Origin: JBGOTP01 sp041476545
Lineage (GTDB): Bacteria > Acidobacteriota > Vicinamibacteria > Vicinamibacterales > CAVVIG01
Length of the DNA stretch: 25,739 nucleotides
Direction of reading: 5' to 3'
Assembly: GCA_041476545.1 (NCBI GenBank)
Contig: JBGOTP010000023.1
Coordinates: forward strand, 1-25,739
Part shown: positions 1 to 7,460 of the stretch, in pieces
Position numbering within the stretch: position 1 is the stretch's first letter
Layout of the letters: each line of letters starts with the position of its first letter
Notes under the pieces: model-generated
The model's input: the letters and a program-made list of their open reading frames with translations, nothing else
What the model was told of the DNA's origin: nothing
Database searches by the model: none
Position numbers and translations under genes: made by a program

Positions 1-268
1 ATGGCGGCATCTGCCGCGAGGCCACGCGCGCCTTGATCGAGTTTGCAAAGGGACGCGTCTCGGCATAGGTCGTCAGCGACATCGGGGCGATTGAATTGGC
101 ACGATGACAGGCTTCGCACTTCGCCTGGAAAATCGGCGCGATGTCCTTGGTGAACGTCAGCGTGGTGGTAGGTTCCTCGGCGATCACCGACGGCGATACC
201 AGCAACCCGCCCGACGCCACCGTCGCCGCCGCGACGCTTCGCCAAGTCCAGCTCTTAAGATTCGACAT
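1..268 (-). CDS. Cytochrome c-domain protein, N-terminal part (cut by window edge)
   Basis: This reading frame starts at the ATG on the minus strand at 268 and runs off the left edge after 89 full codons. Residues 1-30 look like a signal peptide (short basic start, Ala/Val/Leu-rich core, end near SVIAEE). A haem c attachment motif CEACH lies at residues 51-55, so the product should be exported and carry covalent haem. The stretch from TFTKDIAPI to MPP matches the same part of the protein encoded at 5954-4596 almost position for position (both have SIAPMSL, then RPFA, SIKARV and MPP), so the two are paralogues. By that homology the missing part is probably a copper type II monooxygenase-like (PHM) region, but this cannot be seen here. 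It lies 37 bp downstream of the TonB receptor gene on the same strand and is probably cotranscribed with it. The ribosome binding site is poor: a G-rich run sits almost against the start codon. Confidence 0.85.
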   Translation of the reverse strand, partial: MSNLKSWTWRSVAAATVASGGLLVSPSVIAEEPTTTLTFTKDIAPIFQAKCEACHRANSIAPMSLTTYAETRPFANSIKARVASRQMPP

Positions 269-305
269 TCCCCCCAGCCCTTTTGTAATCCCGCCAACTA
301 GGAAA

Positions 306-3300
306 CTACCACTTCGCATTGACGCCGAAGCCGATGATTCGGCCCTGCAGCGTATTGTTCGGCTGCAGGTATGTGCCAGTCGAGACGCCAATGAGCCCAC
401 TGCCGGCGCCGGTATCCACCACGCGGCCGCGGACCTGATCGACGTTGAGCAGGTTGAACGCCTCCACGGCTGGCTGCAGGCGGATACGCCCGATCCGGAA
501 GTTCTTTGACGCCTTGAGGTCGAGCTCGACAATCCGCTCTTCCGCGATGGTGCCGGTCGGAACGAGCTTATTGACAATCGTGCCCGCTGCGGACCCCACC
601 CAGTTCGCCGGCACCGTCACCGCACCCGGAACGCAACCGTACGTGATTGGGCAGGCCGGGAAAGGCGTCGATCCGCCGAGCATGGGGTATTTGATCGACC
701 CGTCAGGATAGGTGAAGCCCGTGCCGTACCGGAAGGTCGGCGACAGGCCGCCAGAATCGAGGTTCTGATAGGAGACCCCGAGGTTGATGCCGTAGATGAT
801 CGGGAACGCGCCAGACAACTTGAAGTTCTTCGTGAAAGGCTTGCCGATGCGCGGCCCTCCATCGAAGGCACGCAGGTTCCAGTCGTCGCAGAACCGGAGG
901 TCGTTCGGGTTCACCAGAGCGGGCGTCACGCCGTCCGCCTTGAACGCCGACGTACCACAGTCCTTGTTCAGTACGCGGGTGAACTCGATACCGCCCGACA
1001 ACTGCGCGCCCGCATACGGCCGCATCCGCATGTCGGCCAAGTACGTGTCGTACGTAATCTTTCGCAGCGGCTCGAGGTAGGTCAGGTTGTCGGTCGGGAT
1101 CGTGGCGATGGTGTTGTAGTAGAGGTACGGCGTGCCGTCTATGGGGTTGAACAACGTGACCGGGCGAAACTGCGTGCCCAAGCTCCCATCGTCCGTTATG
1201 GCGCGGTTCACGGTCTTTGTCAGATTCTTGTTGTTCCCGTGGTAGTAGGTCCCCGTGATCGACAAGCGCGGCAAGAGCGCGTGCTGGATCTCCAAACCCT
1301 GCTCCAGCCGGTAGCGGCGCGGGAACTGCGTGTAAACGCCCCCTTGGCTGAGGAGCCCGAAGTCCCCGGCGAGCGCCGGCTGCGTCGCAGTGCCCGACAG
1401 GTTGATCTCGCAGCCCGGTGTCAAATAGACGCAATCGGTATACGTCTTGCCGTCTGCGCTCCATGTGCGTTGACCCTGCGCGATGTCGTCGCCGTTGAGG
1501 TCGGTCCAATTGCGCGGTGTCCCTGAGATGAGGCTCGCGACGGCCCCAACGAGGACCGGGTTGAGACTATTCGCGACGCTCGTAGCGACCGCCTCGTTAT
1601 AGCGGTTGAATGAGTATTTGACCGCGGTCTTGGAGTTGCCGAACACATCGTAGACCACCTGGAACCGAGGCGCCCCGTCCTTCCAATTCGGGAGGTTCTC
1701 GCGGACATCCGTGGTCCGCGCCGGGACGAACCGGCCCTCCGGCGAGGTGAGGGCGTCTATCTGCGACCTGAGCGTCTCGTAACGAATGCCGCCGTTGATG
1801 GTCAGCCGCTTCATCGTGAAGGAATCCTGCAGGAAGATCCCCATGTCGTTGTTCAGCGACTCCCCATACACACGCGGCGTGGTGGAGATGGTGACGGTGC
1901 ACGTGGTCGACCCGACGGTGGGAGTGCAGGGCCGCTGTGTGAGCGCCGGGAAGAATGCCGAGAAGTCTGCGGCCGATAGCGCCGACGTCGGGAAGTGGAT
2001 GTTGTAATTGTCATTCGCATCCCTAAAAGCAGTGGGGTAGTTCTGCGTCAGGTCGGCGTTGGTGTCACCAAAGTGATGGGAGAAGCCAGTCCGCAACGAG
2101 ACGCCTGCTTTCGCGTGGTGGTGCGCGGTGACGTAGGAGACCGAGCCCTGATATACCTGGCTCAACGGGTATTCAGTTGTGAGGCTGTTCGGCGACACGC
2201 CGCGGAAGCCGCCGGGGGCGGTGTGCGACGCATTCGCGCACCATGCGGACTGATTCAGGCACGATGCGTCTGAGCCAAGCGAACGTTGCTGTTCAACACC
2301 TGGTTGGTCGAGTTGACGGAAGAACGTTATAGTCTGGGCGAAGCCCGCTTCGACGAGCAACCGGCTGCTGAGCGTCCCGGTGTACTTCACCGTCCCGGTC
2401 GAGTAATTCGGCGATGTCCAGACGATCGCGACCGTTTCCGGATCGCTGAAGGCGGTCATGTCGTGGCCGCGCCATTTGAAGGTCCGCTCGTAGAAGGCGG
2501 CCAACTTGTGGCGCGGGCTCACCTGGTAGGTCAGTCGCACGAGCGCCTGGCGGATGTAGTTGTCGTCCAGGCCCTGGCTGCCGTCGTTTAAGAAGGTATT
2601 CGCCACGGTGTTGATCGGCTGGAAGTCGCGAGCCGATGCGAAGAACCAGAGCTTGTCCTTTAGAATCGGTCCGCCCTCTGCAACATTGAGGTCGCTGACG
2701 CGCTTGATGCGGCTGACAGCCGGATCGCCGTGCTTGTCGAGCGGTAGTCCCCACAACTTGAACCGATCAGAGTAGTTATTGCCTTGGAGCTGGCCGGGGC
2801 GGTAGATCCCCGAAGCGGAGCCACTGAACCGGTTACCACCTTCTTTGGGTACCATGTTCAAGACGACGCCGCCGCCCGAGCGCTCGGCACCGATGGCGGC
2901 GGTCTGGTACGTGACTTCCTGGATGTTGGCGTCGTTCGAGTATGGCAGTGACGTCCCATCGGTTTGGAGGCTGTTGACCATCAGCCCGTCCACCATGGCG
3001 GTGTTGTTCGAGGCGGCAACCGAGGCGCCGCGCAGCGACATATAGGTCTGCATCGCGCCCGTGGAGCCGCCGACGTCGGGAGCGTTCAGAGACACACCCA
3101 GAATCAATTGACCCAGGCCTTGAATCGTCTTGCTGGTTGGAACATTGTCGATCGCGTCGCGGTCGACCACCACCACGTGGGCCGCGGTCGTCACGTCCAC
3201 GATCGGGGCCGCGCCGGTTACGATAATTGTTTCAGCGAGGGCGCCGACCTTCAACTCGGCGTCGATCCTCGCGTTGAAGTCCGACAGGAGCTGGAACGCC

Positions 3301-3581
3301 GCGCGTTCCACCGTGGCGAAACCGGTCAGGGTGAACTTCACGGTGTACATACCGGGACGCAGGCCGATAATGCGATACGCGCCACCGCCGTCAGTTGTGG
3401 CCGCCTTCGTCTTCTCGATCAAGGCCGGACTCGAAACTTCCACCGTCACTCCGGGCAGCACGGCGCCCGATGTGTCCTTGACGGTTCCCGCGATCGAACT
3501 CTGCGCACGCGCAGCCGTTGGCAGCGCCAACAGGCACCCCAACGCCAAACAAACACCTAACCAGACGTTCCTGCGTGTCAT
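306..3581 (-). CDS. TonB-dependent receptor with N-terminal carboxypeptidase regulatory-like domain
   Basis: An outer-membrane TonB-dependent receptor of about 1,091 residues, the long Oar-like form common in Acidobacteriota. I chose the ATG at 3581 because a GGAGG sequence sits 7-8 bases upstream; a longer frame opens at 3605 without such support. A signal peptide (MTRRNVW..., ending TAARAQ) is followed by a carboxypeptidase regulatory-like beta-sandwich at about residues 28-110 (SIAGTVKDTSGAVLPGV, then GMYTVKFTLTGF). A plug domain follows at about 120-260 (LRGA, MVDGLMVNS, ERSGGGVVLNMVPKEGGN), and the rest should be the beta-barrel. The chain ends in an aromatic residue (GFGVNAKW), as outer-membrane barrels do. 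The ligand is unknown. Receptors of this shape import large or scarce substrates with TonB-ExbBD energy. Its neighbours on both sides encode paralogous cytochrome/monooxygenase-like proteins, which suggests import coupled to periplasmic oxidation; that link is inference. Confidence 0.92.
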   Translation of the reverse strand: MTRRNVWLGVCLALGCLLALPTAARAQSSIAGTVKDTSGAVLPGVTVEVSSPALIEKTKAATTDGGGAYRIIGLRPGMYTVKFTLTGFATVERAAFQLLSDFNARIDAELKVGALAETIIVTGAAPIVDVTTAAHVVVVDRDAIDNVPTSKTIQGLGQLILGVSLNAPDVGGSTGAMQTYMSLRGASVAASNNTAMVDGLMVNSLQTDGTSLPYSNDANIQEVTYQTAAIGAERSGGGVVLNMVPKEGGNRFSGSASGIYRPGQLQGNNYSDRFKLWGLPLDKHGDPAVSRIKRVSDLNVAEGGPILKDKLWFFASARDFQPINTVANTFLNDGSQGLDDNYIRQALVRLTYQVSPRHKLAAFYERTFKWRGHDMTAFSDPETVAIVWTSPNYSTGTVKYTGTLSSRLLVEAGFAQTITFFRQLDQPGVEQQRSLGSDASCLNQSAWCANASHTAPGGFRGVSPNSLTTEYPLSQVYQGSVSYVTAHHHAKAGVSLRTGFSHHFGDTNADLTQNYPTAFRDANDNYNIHFPTSALSAADFSAFFPALTQRPCTPTVGSTTCTVTISTTPRVYGESLNNDMGIFLQDSFTMKRLTINGGIRYETLRSQIDALTSPEGRFVPARTTDVRENLPNWKDGAPRFQVVYDVFGNSKTAVKYSFNRYNEAVATSVANSLNPVLVGAVASLISGTPRNWTDLNGDDIAQGQRTWSADGKTYTDCVYLTPGCEINLSGTATQPALAGDFGLLSQGGVYTQFPRRYRLEQGLEIQHALLPRLSITGTYYHGNNKNLTKTVNRAITDDGSLGTQFRPVTLFNPIDGTPYLYYNTIATIPTDNLTYLEPLRKITYDTYLADMRMRPYAGAQLSGGIEFTRVLNKDCGTSAFKADGVTPALVNPNDLRFCDDWNLRAFDGGPRIGKPFTKNFKLSGAFPIIYGINLGVSYQNLDSGGLSPTFRYGTGFTYPDGSIKYPMLGGSTPFPACPITYGCVPGAVTVPANWVGSAAGTIVNKLVPTGTIAEERIVELDLKASKNFRIGRIRLQPAVEAFNLLNVDQVRGRVVDTGAGSGLIGVSTGTYLQPNNTLQGRIIGFGVNAKW

Positions 3582-3664
3582 AGGCACTCCTCCGCTCACG
3601 TCCATACGCTCACCATGTCAGCTCGTCGGCAGCTTGAACTGTTACGATACTTGCGGGCACGCCT

Positions 3665-4567
3665 TCATTTCGCTGGAGCCACGGTCACGCCAATGTCAGC
3701 TGGGGACGTGACCGCTCCGTCATCGGCATACCCGCGAACGACATATTCACCGGGTTGACTGAAACTCGCGGTTGTCGTGGCCCTCCCGTCCGTGACGGGA
3801 GACCTCTCAGGAACGAACTTAACGGTTGAGCCCGCGGGACCTCGATACATCACCCACGTAACTCGCAGCAGCGAAGGACGTGGGGCAGCCGCCGCACTCG
3901 GAGTGGCGCCGATAGCGCCGCCGCTATCACCAGCGCCTGGCGACACCGCGGCGCTGCTTCTCCCGGCCGTGGGTGGCAGACTCGGTAGCGCACGTGGCTT
4001 CGGCAGGCCGTCGTCTGTCACGGAAGCGGTCAGCGTTGCGACATTTGGCAACGTGATTTTTTGCGCGGGACCACCGGAGATCTGCGGCGCCTCGTTGTAC
4101 TCCGCCGCGTTCCCAAACGCTAACCCTGAACCGTCCCCATTCTGCGCGCGAACCTGATTGTTGATTTCCCATTCTCGAAGAAGGAAGGCGTTGGCCTTCT
4201 CCGTCTTACCACGTACCGTCAGGGTCCAGACCAGGCGCTTTGCAGAATCCCAATTCTTGGGCACTTTCACGCTGAACACTAATTTGTGTCGGCCTGGCAG
4301 GAAATGTGTGGGCTGTCCTTGATCCGGGCCGCTGGGCTCAATGTTATTATTCGGGCCGACCGGTATGTCTAGGGTCTCCTCGTAGTTACGGTTGTAATAT
4401 GAGAAGACCATTCTGAATGTCCCATCGGGACTGCGCTCCCACCCGTCAAAGACCGCTGCGACGTTCTGACCTCTGGCGTAGGTCAGTTGGCGACTTTCGC
4501 CGCTGCTTACCGCGCAAGCAAAGACAACCATCGCGAGCGCGAACGCCCGTAGCCGTGACTGATTCAT
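3665..4567 (-). CDS. Exported protein of unknown function, Ig-like C-terminal region
   Basis: About 300 residues from the ATG at 4567; a seven-codon longer frame starts at 4588. The start MNQSRLRAFALAMVVFACAVSSG looks like a signal peptide. Residues about 30-130 form one conserved-looking unit (GQNVAAVFDGWERSPDGTFR, FSYYNRNYEE, GPDQGQPTHFLPGRHK, VWTLTVRGKTEKA). I recognise this pattern from acidobacterial proteins found beside cytochrome/monooxygenase genes, but I know of no assigned function. A Pro/Ala/Ser/Gly-rich linker at about 195-235 leads to a C-terminal segment (VTWVMYRGPAGS, ATTTASFSQPGEYVVRGYADDGA) that reads like a PKD/Ig-type beta-sandwich; that fold call is inference. The gene lies 28 bp after the cytochrome/PHM-like gene and 83 bp before the TonB receptor, all on the minus strand, so a shared operon and shared cell-envelope role are likely. 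No catalytic motif is visible. Confidence 0.85.
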   Translation of the reverse strand: MNQSRLRAFALAMVVFACAVSSGESRQLTYARGQNVAAVFDGWERSPDGTFRMVFSYYNRNYEETLDIPVGPNNNIEPSGPDQGQPTHFLPGRHKLVFSVKVPKNWDSAKRLVWTLTVRGKTEKANAFLLREWEINNQVRAQNGDGSGLAFGNAAEYNEAPQISGGPAQKITLPNVATLTASVTDDGLPKPRALPSLPPTAGRSSAAVSPGAGDSGGAIGATPSAAAAPRPSLLRVTWVMYRGPAGSTVKFVPERSPVTDGRATTTASFSQPGEYVVRGYADDGAVTSPADIGVTVAPAK

Positions 4568-4595
4568 GATGCACGCGTCTCCAGACACGCAAACG

Positions 4596-5954
4596 CTACT
4601 GTTGCTGGTTGGTCGTGGCTTTCGCCTTTCTGGCCTCTACTCGCGCTTTGTAGTCGTTTTCGTCAATGCTGTAATAGTTCACCCACATGTGCGCCATGTC
4701 ATCGATGGTCCGATTCCCATAGCCAATCCAGTTTGTGGGATCATAATTTTGCTTGTTGGTAGCCGAATTGTTATGCCAGGCGATAATATGGAGAATCGTG
4801 CCGGCCGGGAGGAGGGGCTGCACATCGTCCGCGTAGGTATAGGAACGAAGCCATCCGAAACTGAAACGATCCACACAACTGAGCGTCTCCGTCTTGGCGC
4901 CTCCGGCCCTGAAGTTGCCCGATCCCGCTGGATAAATGGCCTCCAGGCACATGGCCTTGCCGCGATTGTGCATGTGAGCTTCGAATTGTGTGAGGACCGC
5001 GGCTCCACCCAACGTCGCATAGGTGTCGAAGCGCACGTTCTCTGTGCCAGGCGGGATGTCAAGCTGCGTCTCCTTATCCCCTCCGACCAATTGCGCACGA
5101 ACCTGATACTTTGGGACGTAGCCCTTCGGGTAAAACTTGAACGCGATAGCCACCTTCGCAGGTTTCTCCTCGCCGCCGGAGTGCATGTGGAGGTTCCACG
5201 AGATCTTGGCGCCGGCCGGGAGAAGACGTCCCGTCTCGTCAGGATAAATATCGCCGTTCTTTCCCATCGAGTATTCGACAAGAATTCCCGCCCCGTCGGC
5301 GCGACCCGCTTCGGGGACTACCATGGCCACGGCGTGGTGGATTACGTCGTAGCCCTTGATCGGCTTGACTTCGACCGCCTTGATGTACCGGTCTTCTGTG
5401 ACGGCGGGCAACTCCGTGGCAATGTCACCCCACCAGTCCGGCGCCGCGGCCTTGACGATTTGCTCGCCGGGCATTTCGACAACGAGATCTGGCGTACCAA
5501 TTTGCCATGCTGTGATATCCGGGAACTTGGCCGGTGGCGGCATGTCCTTCGGATCGCCCATGGGCGCACCCGCGTCAGCCCAGTCGGCGATCGCCGCAAT
5601 TTCGTCGTCGCGCAGCGAACTGTCGTTCTTGAAATGTTGGATGCCGATGTTTCGATCGATGAACCATGGTGGCATCTCGCGAGCGCTCACGCGAGCTTTG
5701 ATCGAACGCGCGAACGGTCGAACCTCTTCGTAAGTCAGAAGGGACATCGGGGCGATCGATCCAGGCCGGTGACACTGCTGGCAAGAGCGCTGCAAAATCG
5801 GCGCGACATCCTTCGCAAACGTACGCACCGGCTTGGCAGTTCCTTGTGCCGATGCAACAGTTGGAGCACTAGGTAATCCAATGAAAGACGCGGCCACGAA
5901 TCCAATACAAGACAGCGTTATGCCACTTATCAAGCGCAGGCGTTCAACCCTCAT
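4596..5954 (-). CDS. Cytochrome c / copper type II (PHM-like) monooxygenase-like protein
   Basis: 452 residues from the ATG at 5954, chosen because AGGAGG lies 6 bases upstream; a longer frame opens at 6002. A signal peptide or membrane anchor occupies residues 1-36 (ends SAQGTA). One haem c motif, CQQCH, is at 58-62, followed by SIAPMSLLTYEEVRPFA and MPPWF, typical of the single-haem domain in this family. Residues about 190-430 look like the two-lobed PHM/DBM copper fold: an HH pair at 206-207, HMH at 256-258, a second HMH at 327-329, and methionines at 420 and 423. In PHM the two coppers are held by a His pair plus His and by a His-x-His plus Met, which fits this pattern. The predicted reaction is oxidation of a substrate at a periplasmic copper centre with electrons passing through haem. 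Substrate and true activity are unknown. It heads the minus-strand block with the unknown protein and the TonB receptor. Confidence 0.88.
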   Translation of the reverse strand: MRVERLRLISGITLSCIGFVAASFIGLPSAPTVASAQGTAKPVRTFAKDVAPILQRSCQQCHRPGSIAPMSLLTYEEVRPFARSIKARVSAREMPPWFIDRNIGIQHFKNDSSLRDDEIAAIADWADAGAPMGDPKDMPPPAKFPDITAWQIGTPDLVVEMPGEQIVKAAAPDWWGDIATELPAVTEDRYIKAVEVKPIKGYDVIHHAVAMVVPEAGRADGAGILVEYSMGKNGDIYPDETGRLLPAGAKISWNLHMHSGGEEKPAKVAIAFKFYPKGYVPKYQVRAQLVGGDKETQLDIPPGTENVRFDTYATLGGAAVLTQFEAHMHNRGKAMCLEAIYPAGSGNFRAGGAKTETLSCVDRFSFGWLRSYTYADDVQPLLPAGTILHIIAWHNNSATNKQNYDPTNWIGYGNRTIDDMAHMWVNYYSIDENDYKARVEARKAKATTNQQQ

Positions 5955-6191
5955 CAGAGCCTCCTGAAATGTCCGTTGCCAGAGCTTTGCGCGCGGCCGC
6001 ACTCTCGCCTCACTCTCCTTGACGATGTGCGAGCCACTGGTGGCCGTAGGCGCCCACCCGATTCGTGTCGATCACTGGACGACTTGCGGAGACGCGCTCC
6101 CGCCGCACAACCCGGCTTCAGAGCGTTCGCGTCCGAGTCGAACCTCTCAAGTCCATACGTTAGAGAATGCGCCCCAGCTACCGCAATCAAT

Positions 6192-6210
6192 CAATTGTCA
6201 TGGATTGTCT
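6192..6210. promoter_or_regulatory. Candidate response-regulator site A (direct repeat)
   Basis: TTGTCA at 6195-6200 and TTGTCT at 6205-6210 form a direct repeat with a 10-bp period. It is embedded in CAATTGTCATGGATTGT, which recurs with one mismatch at 19976-19992. Direct repeats one helical turn apart are the known layout for OmpR/PhoB-family regulators, and such a regulator is encoded at 9158-9853. The site is about 240 bp upstream of the cytochrome/PHM gene (minus strand) and about 220 bp upstream of the TAXI start. Which gene it serves is uncertain. Function is inferred from pattern only. Confidence 0.4.
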
Positions 6211-6363
6211 ACGTCGTGCCTTCGATGTGTCGACGAGGCCACGAGTCCAGCATGCGACGAGCGACGTGCCTCAATCACACGTATCGCAGCTGTCTCGCTC
6301 CTCGGCTAGGGTCGATTGGGAGGGCAAAAGGAGTGCCGCGATCTGCGGCCGCGACTTGGAAGA

Positions 6364-6379
6364 TTGTCACAGAATGTCA
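6364..6379. promoter_or_regulatory. Candidate response-regulator site B (direct repeat)
   Basis: TTGTCA at 6364-6369 and ATGTCA at 6374-6379 make a direct repeat of 10-bp period, followed by a run of seven T. It lies 52 bp upstream of the TAXI start codon and 36 bp upstream of a TATACT box, a distance that suits an activator. Since the response regulator gene is the third gene downstream, the site would give autoregulation. Inferred from pattern only. Confidence 0.45.
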
Positions 6380-6415
6380 TTTTTTTGCGGAGGCTCGCCT
6401 GCGGGTTCCAGCCTG

Positions 6416-6421
6416 TATACT
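6416..6421 (+). promoter_or_regulatory. Candidate -10 box for the TAXI-kinase-regulator operon
   Basis: TATACT ends 10 bases before the ATG at 6432. No convincing -35 box lies 17 bp upstream, which fits an activator-dependent promoter with site B. If real, transcription would start within a few bases of the ATG, giving an almost leaderless mRNA. This agrees with the weak ribosome binding site (GAGG touching the ATG). The same TATACT hexamer occurs downstream of site C. Confidence 0.35.
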
Positions 6422-6431
6422 CGCCCGAGGG

Positions 6432-7406
6432 ATGGTACGGAGTAACACGCGTTCAGGCCCATGGAAGACGTCCATCGTTCTCACGTGCTCGCTTGCACTA
6501 CCGGCTTGTGAACGTGCCGTCGCACAGCCGGTTCGGCAGCTCACGTTCGTGACGGCCAGCAGCCCGGTTCTTACGCAAGAGCTCATTAGCCACTACAACC
6601 GCACACTCCCATTCGTCAAGATGTCGATAAAACCGGCAGCTGGTGCATTTGCCGTCGCGTCAGCGCTGCACTCGGGTGCTGGCCAGATCGGGATCGCCCA
6701 ACAGGCAGACGCCGTCTACATGGCGTATCGTCACGGCATCGAGAGCGATTCGGTGCCATATGTCAATCTCAGGGGTATGGCCGTTTTGTGGAAGAACGTG
6801 CTCACGATCGTTGTCCGCGCCGACGGACATTACGGCAGCCTTACCGACCTACGGGGTAAACGCCTCGGTATGTTTTATCCAGGCACTGCTACAGAATTTC
6901 TTTCCCGCGCCCTTCTGAGCGCGTATGGCATGACACTCGCGGATGTGCGGCCGGTGTTTCTGGTGAACGCGCAGAGGAGCATTGACGCATTGGACAATGG
7001 TGAAATTGACGCCGCCATTATTGTTGCTCCCGTGTTGCCAGACGCGATCGCCGACAGCCTTAGAAACAATGGACATCTAAGAGTGCTTTCGATCACTCGG
7101 CCGATCATCAAGACGCTCTTGAGAGAACATCCATTCCTCCACCCAATGGTCTTGTTTTCGCACGATGCGTCTAACCGGTCGCATGACCTTGAGACGGTCA
7201 GCATCGATGCACTACTCGTATGTAGGGACGATTTGGGCGATGAGGATGTCTACCAGTTTACCAAGGAGTTTTTCGCTGCCCTTCCTGCACTAGCGACGAA
7301 GAACCCAGAAGCTGCGGCTGTGGATGTCGACATGGCTCCGGCGACGCCAATTCCCCTTCACTCCGGCGCCGCGCGTTACTACCGAGAACGCGAAGTCCTC
7401 AAGTGA
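6432..7406 (+). CDS. TAXI-family periplasmic solute-binding protein
   Basis: 324 residues from the ATG at 6432. The frame stays open upstream, but the translation there is not protein-like, whereas from here it begins with a basic n-region and hydrophobic core (WKTSIVLTCSLALPACERAVAQ). Cleavage could be at AVAQ, or Cys26 could be lipidated, though LPAC is a poor lipobox. The body matches the TAXI family of TRAP-associated receptors: GAFAVASALHSGAGQIGIAQ near the start of the mature protein, LRGKRLGMFYPGTATEF in the middle, then LLSAYGM and the hinge-like ALDNGEIDAAIIV. TAXI proteins usually deliver carboxylates or amino acids such as glutamate to a DctQM-type permease, but no permease gene is present. 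Instead a sensor kinase follows after 54 bp, so this protein probably acts as the ligand-sensing partner of that kinase, as binding proteins do in some tricarboxylate-sensing systems. The ligand is not predictable. Confidence 0.88.
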   Translation: MVRSNTRSGPWKTSIVLTCSLALPACERAVAQPVRQLTFVTASSPVLTQELISHYNRTLPFVKMSIKPAAGAFAVASALHSGAGQIGIAQQADAVYMAYRHGIESDSVPYVNLRGMAVLWKNVLTIVVRADGHYGSLTDLRGKRLGMFYPGTATEFLSRALLSAYGMTLADVRPVFLVNAQRSIDALDNGEIDAAIIVAPVLPDAIADSLRNNGHLRVLSITRPIIKTLLREHPFLHPMVLFSHDASNRSHDLETVSIDALLVCRDDLGDEDVYQFTKEFFAALPALATKNPEAAAVDVDMAPATPIPLHSGAARYYREREVLK

Positions 7407-7460
7407 ACGGCCTCATCTGAGCGGTTACGGCGCGATCGACACGTTCGGAAAAGCTCGTTG

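Larger units (their letters stand above)
5955..6431. other. Divergent intergenic region, no gene seen
   Basis: 477 bp between the minus-strand cytochrome/PHM gene and the plus-strand TAXI gene. An open frame covers it on the plus strand, but its translation is low in complexity and rich in Arg, Pro, Ser and Cys. It joins the TAXI frame only because no stop intervenes, so I treat it as non-coding. The stretch must contain the promoters of both flanking operons. It holds two direct-repeat sites (6192-6210 and 6364-6379) and a TATACT box just before the TAXI start. I see no tRNA, terminator or repeat array in it. Confidence 0.7.

Noticed and set aside
4566..5876. Long open frame of 436 codons on the plus strand
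   Set aside because: It lies fully antisense to the cytochrome/PHM-like gene, which has signal peptide, haem and metal motifs and a good ribosome binding site. The antisense translation is rich in Arg, His and Val without any domain.
5976..6431. N-terminal extension of the TAXI gene
   Set aside because: The frame is open but the translation is Arg/Pro/Ser/Cys-rich with no domain, and a signal peptide starts only after 6432.
7458..7460. TTG as start of the sensor kinase
   Set aside because: It directly precedes an ATG and offers no better ribosome binding site, so the ATG at 7461 is simpler.
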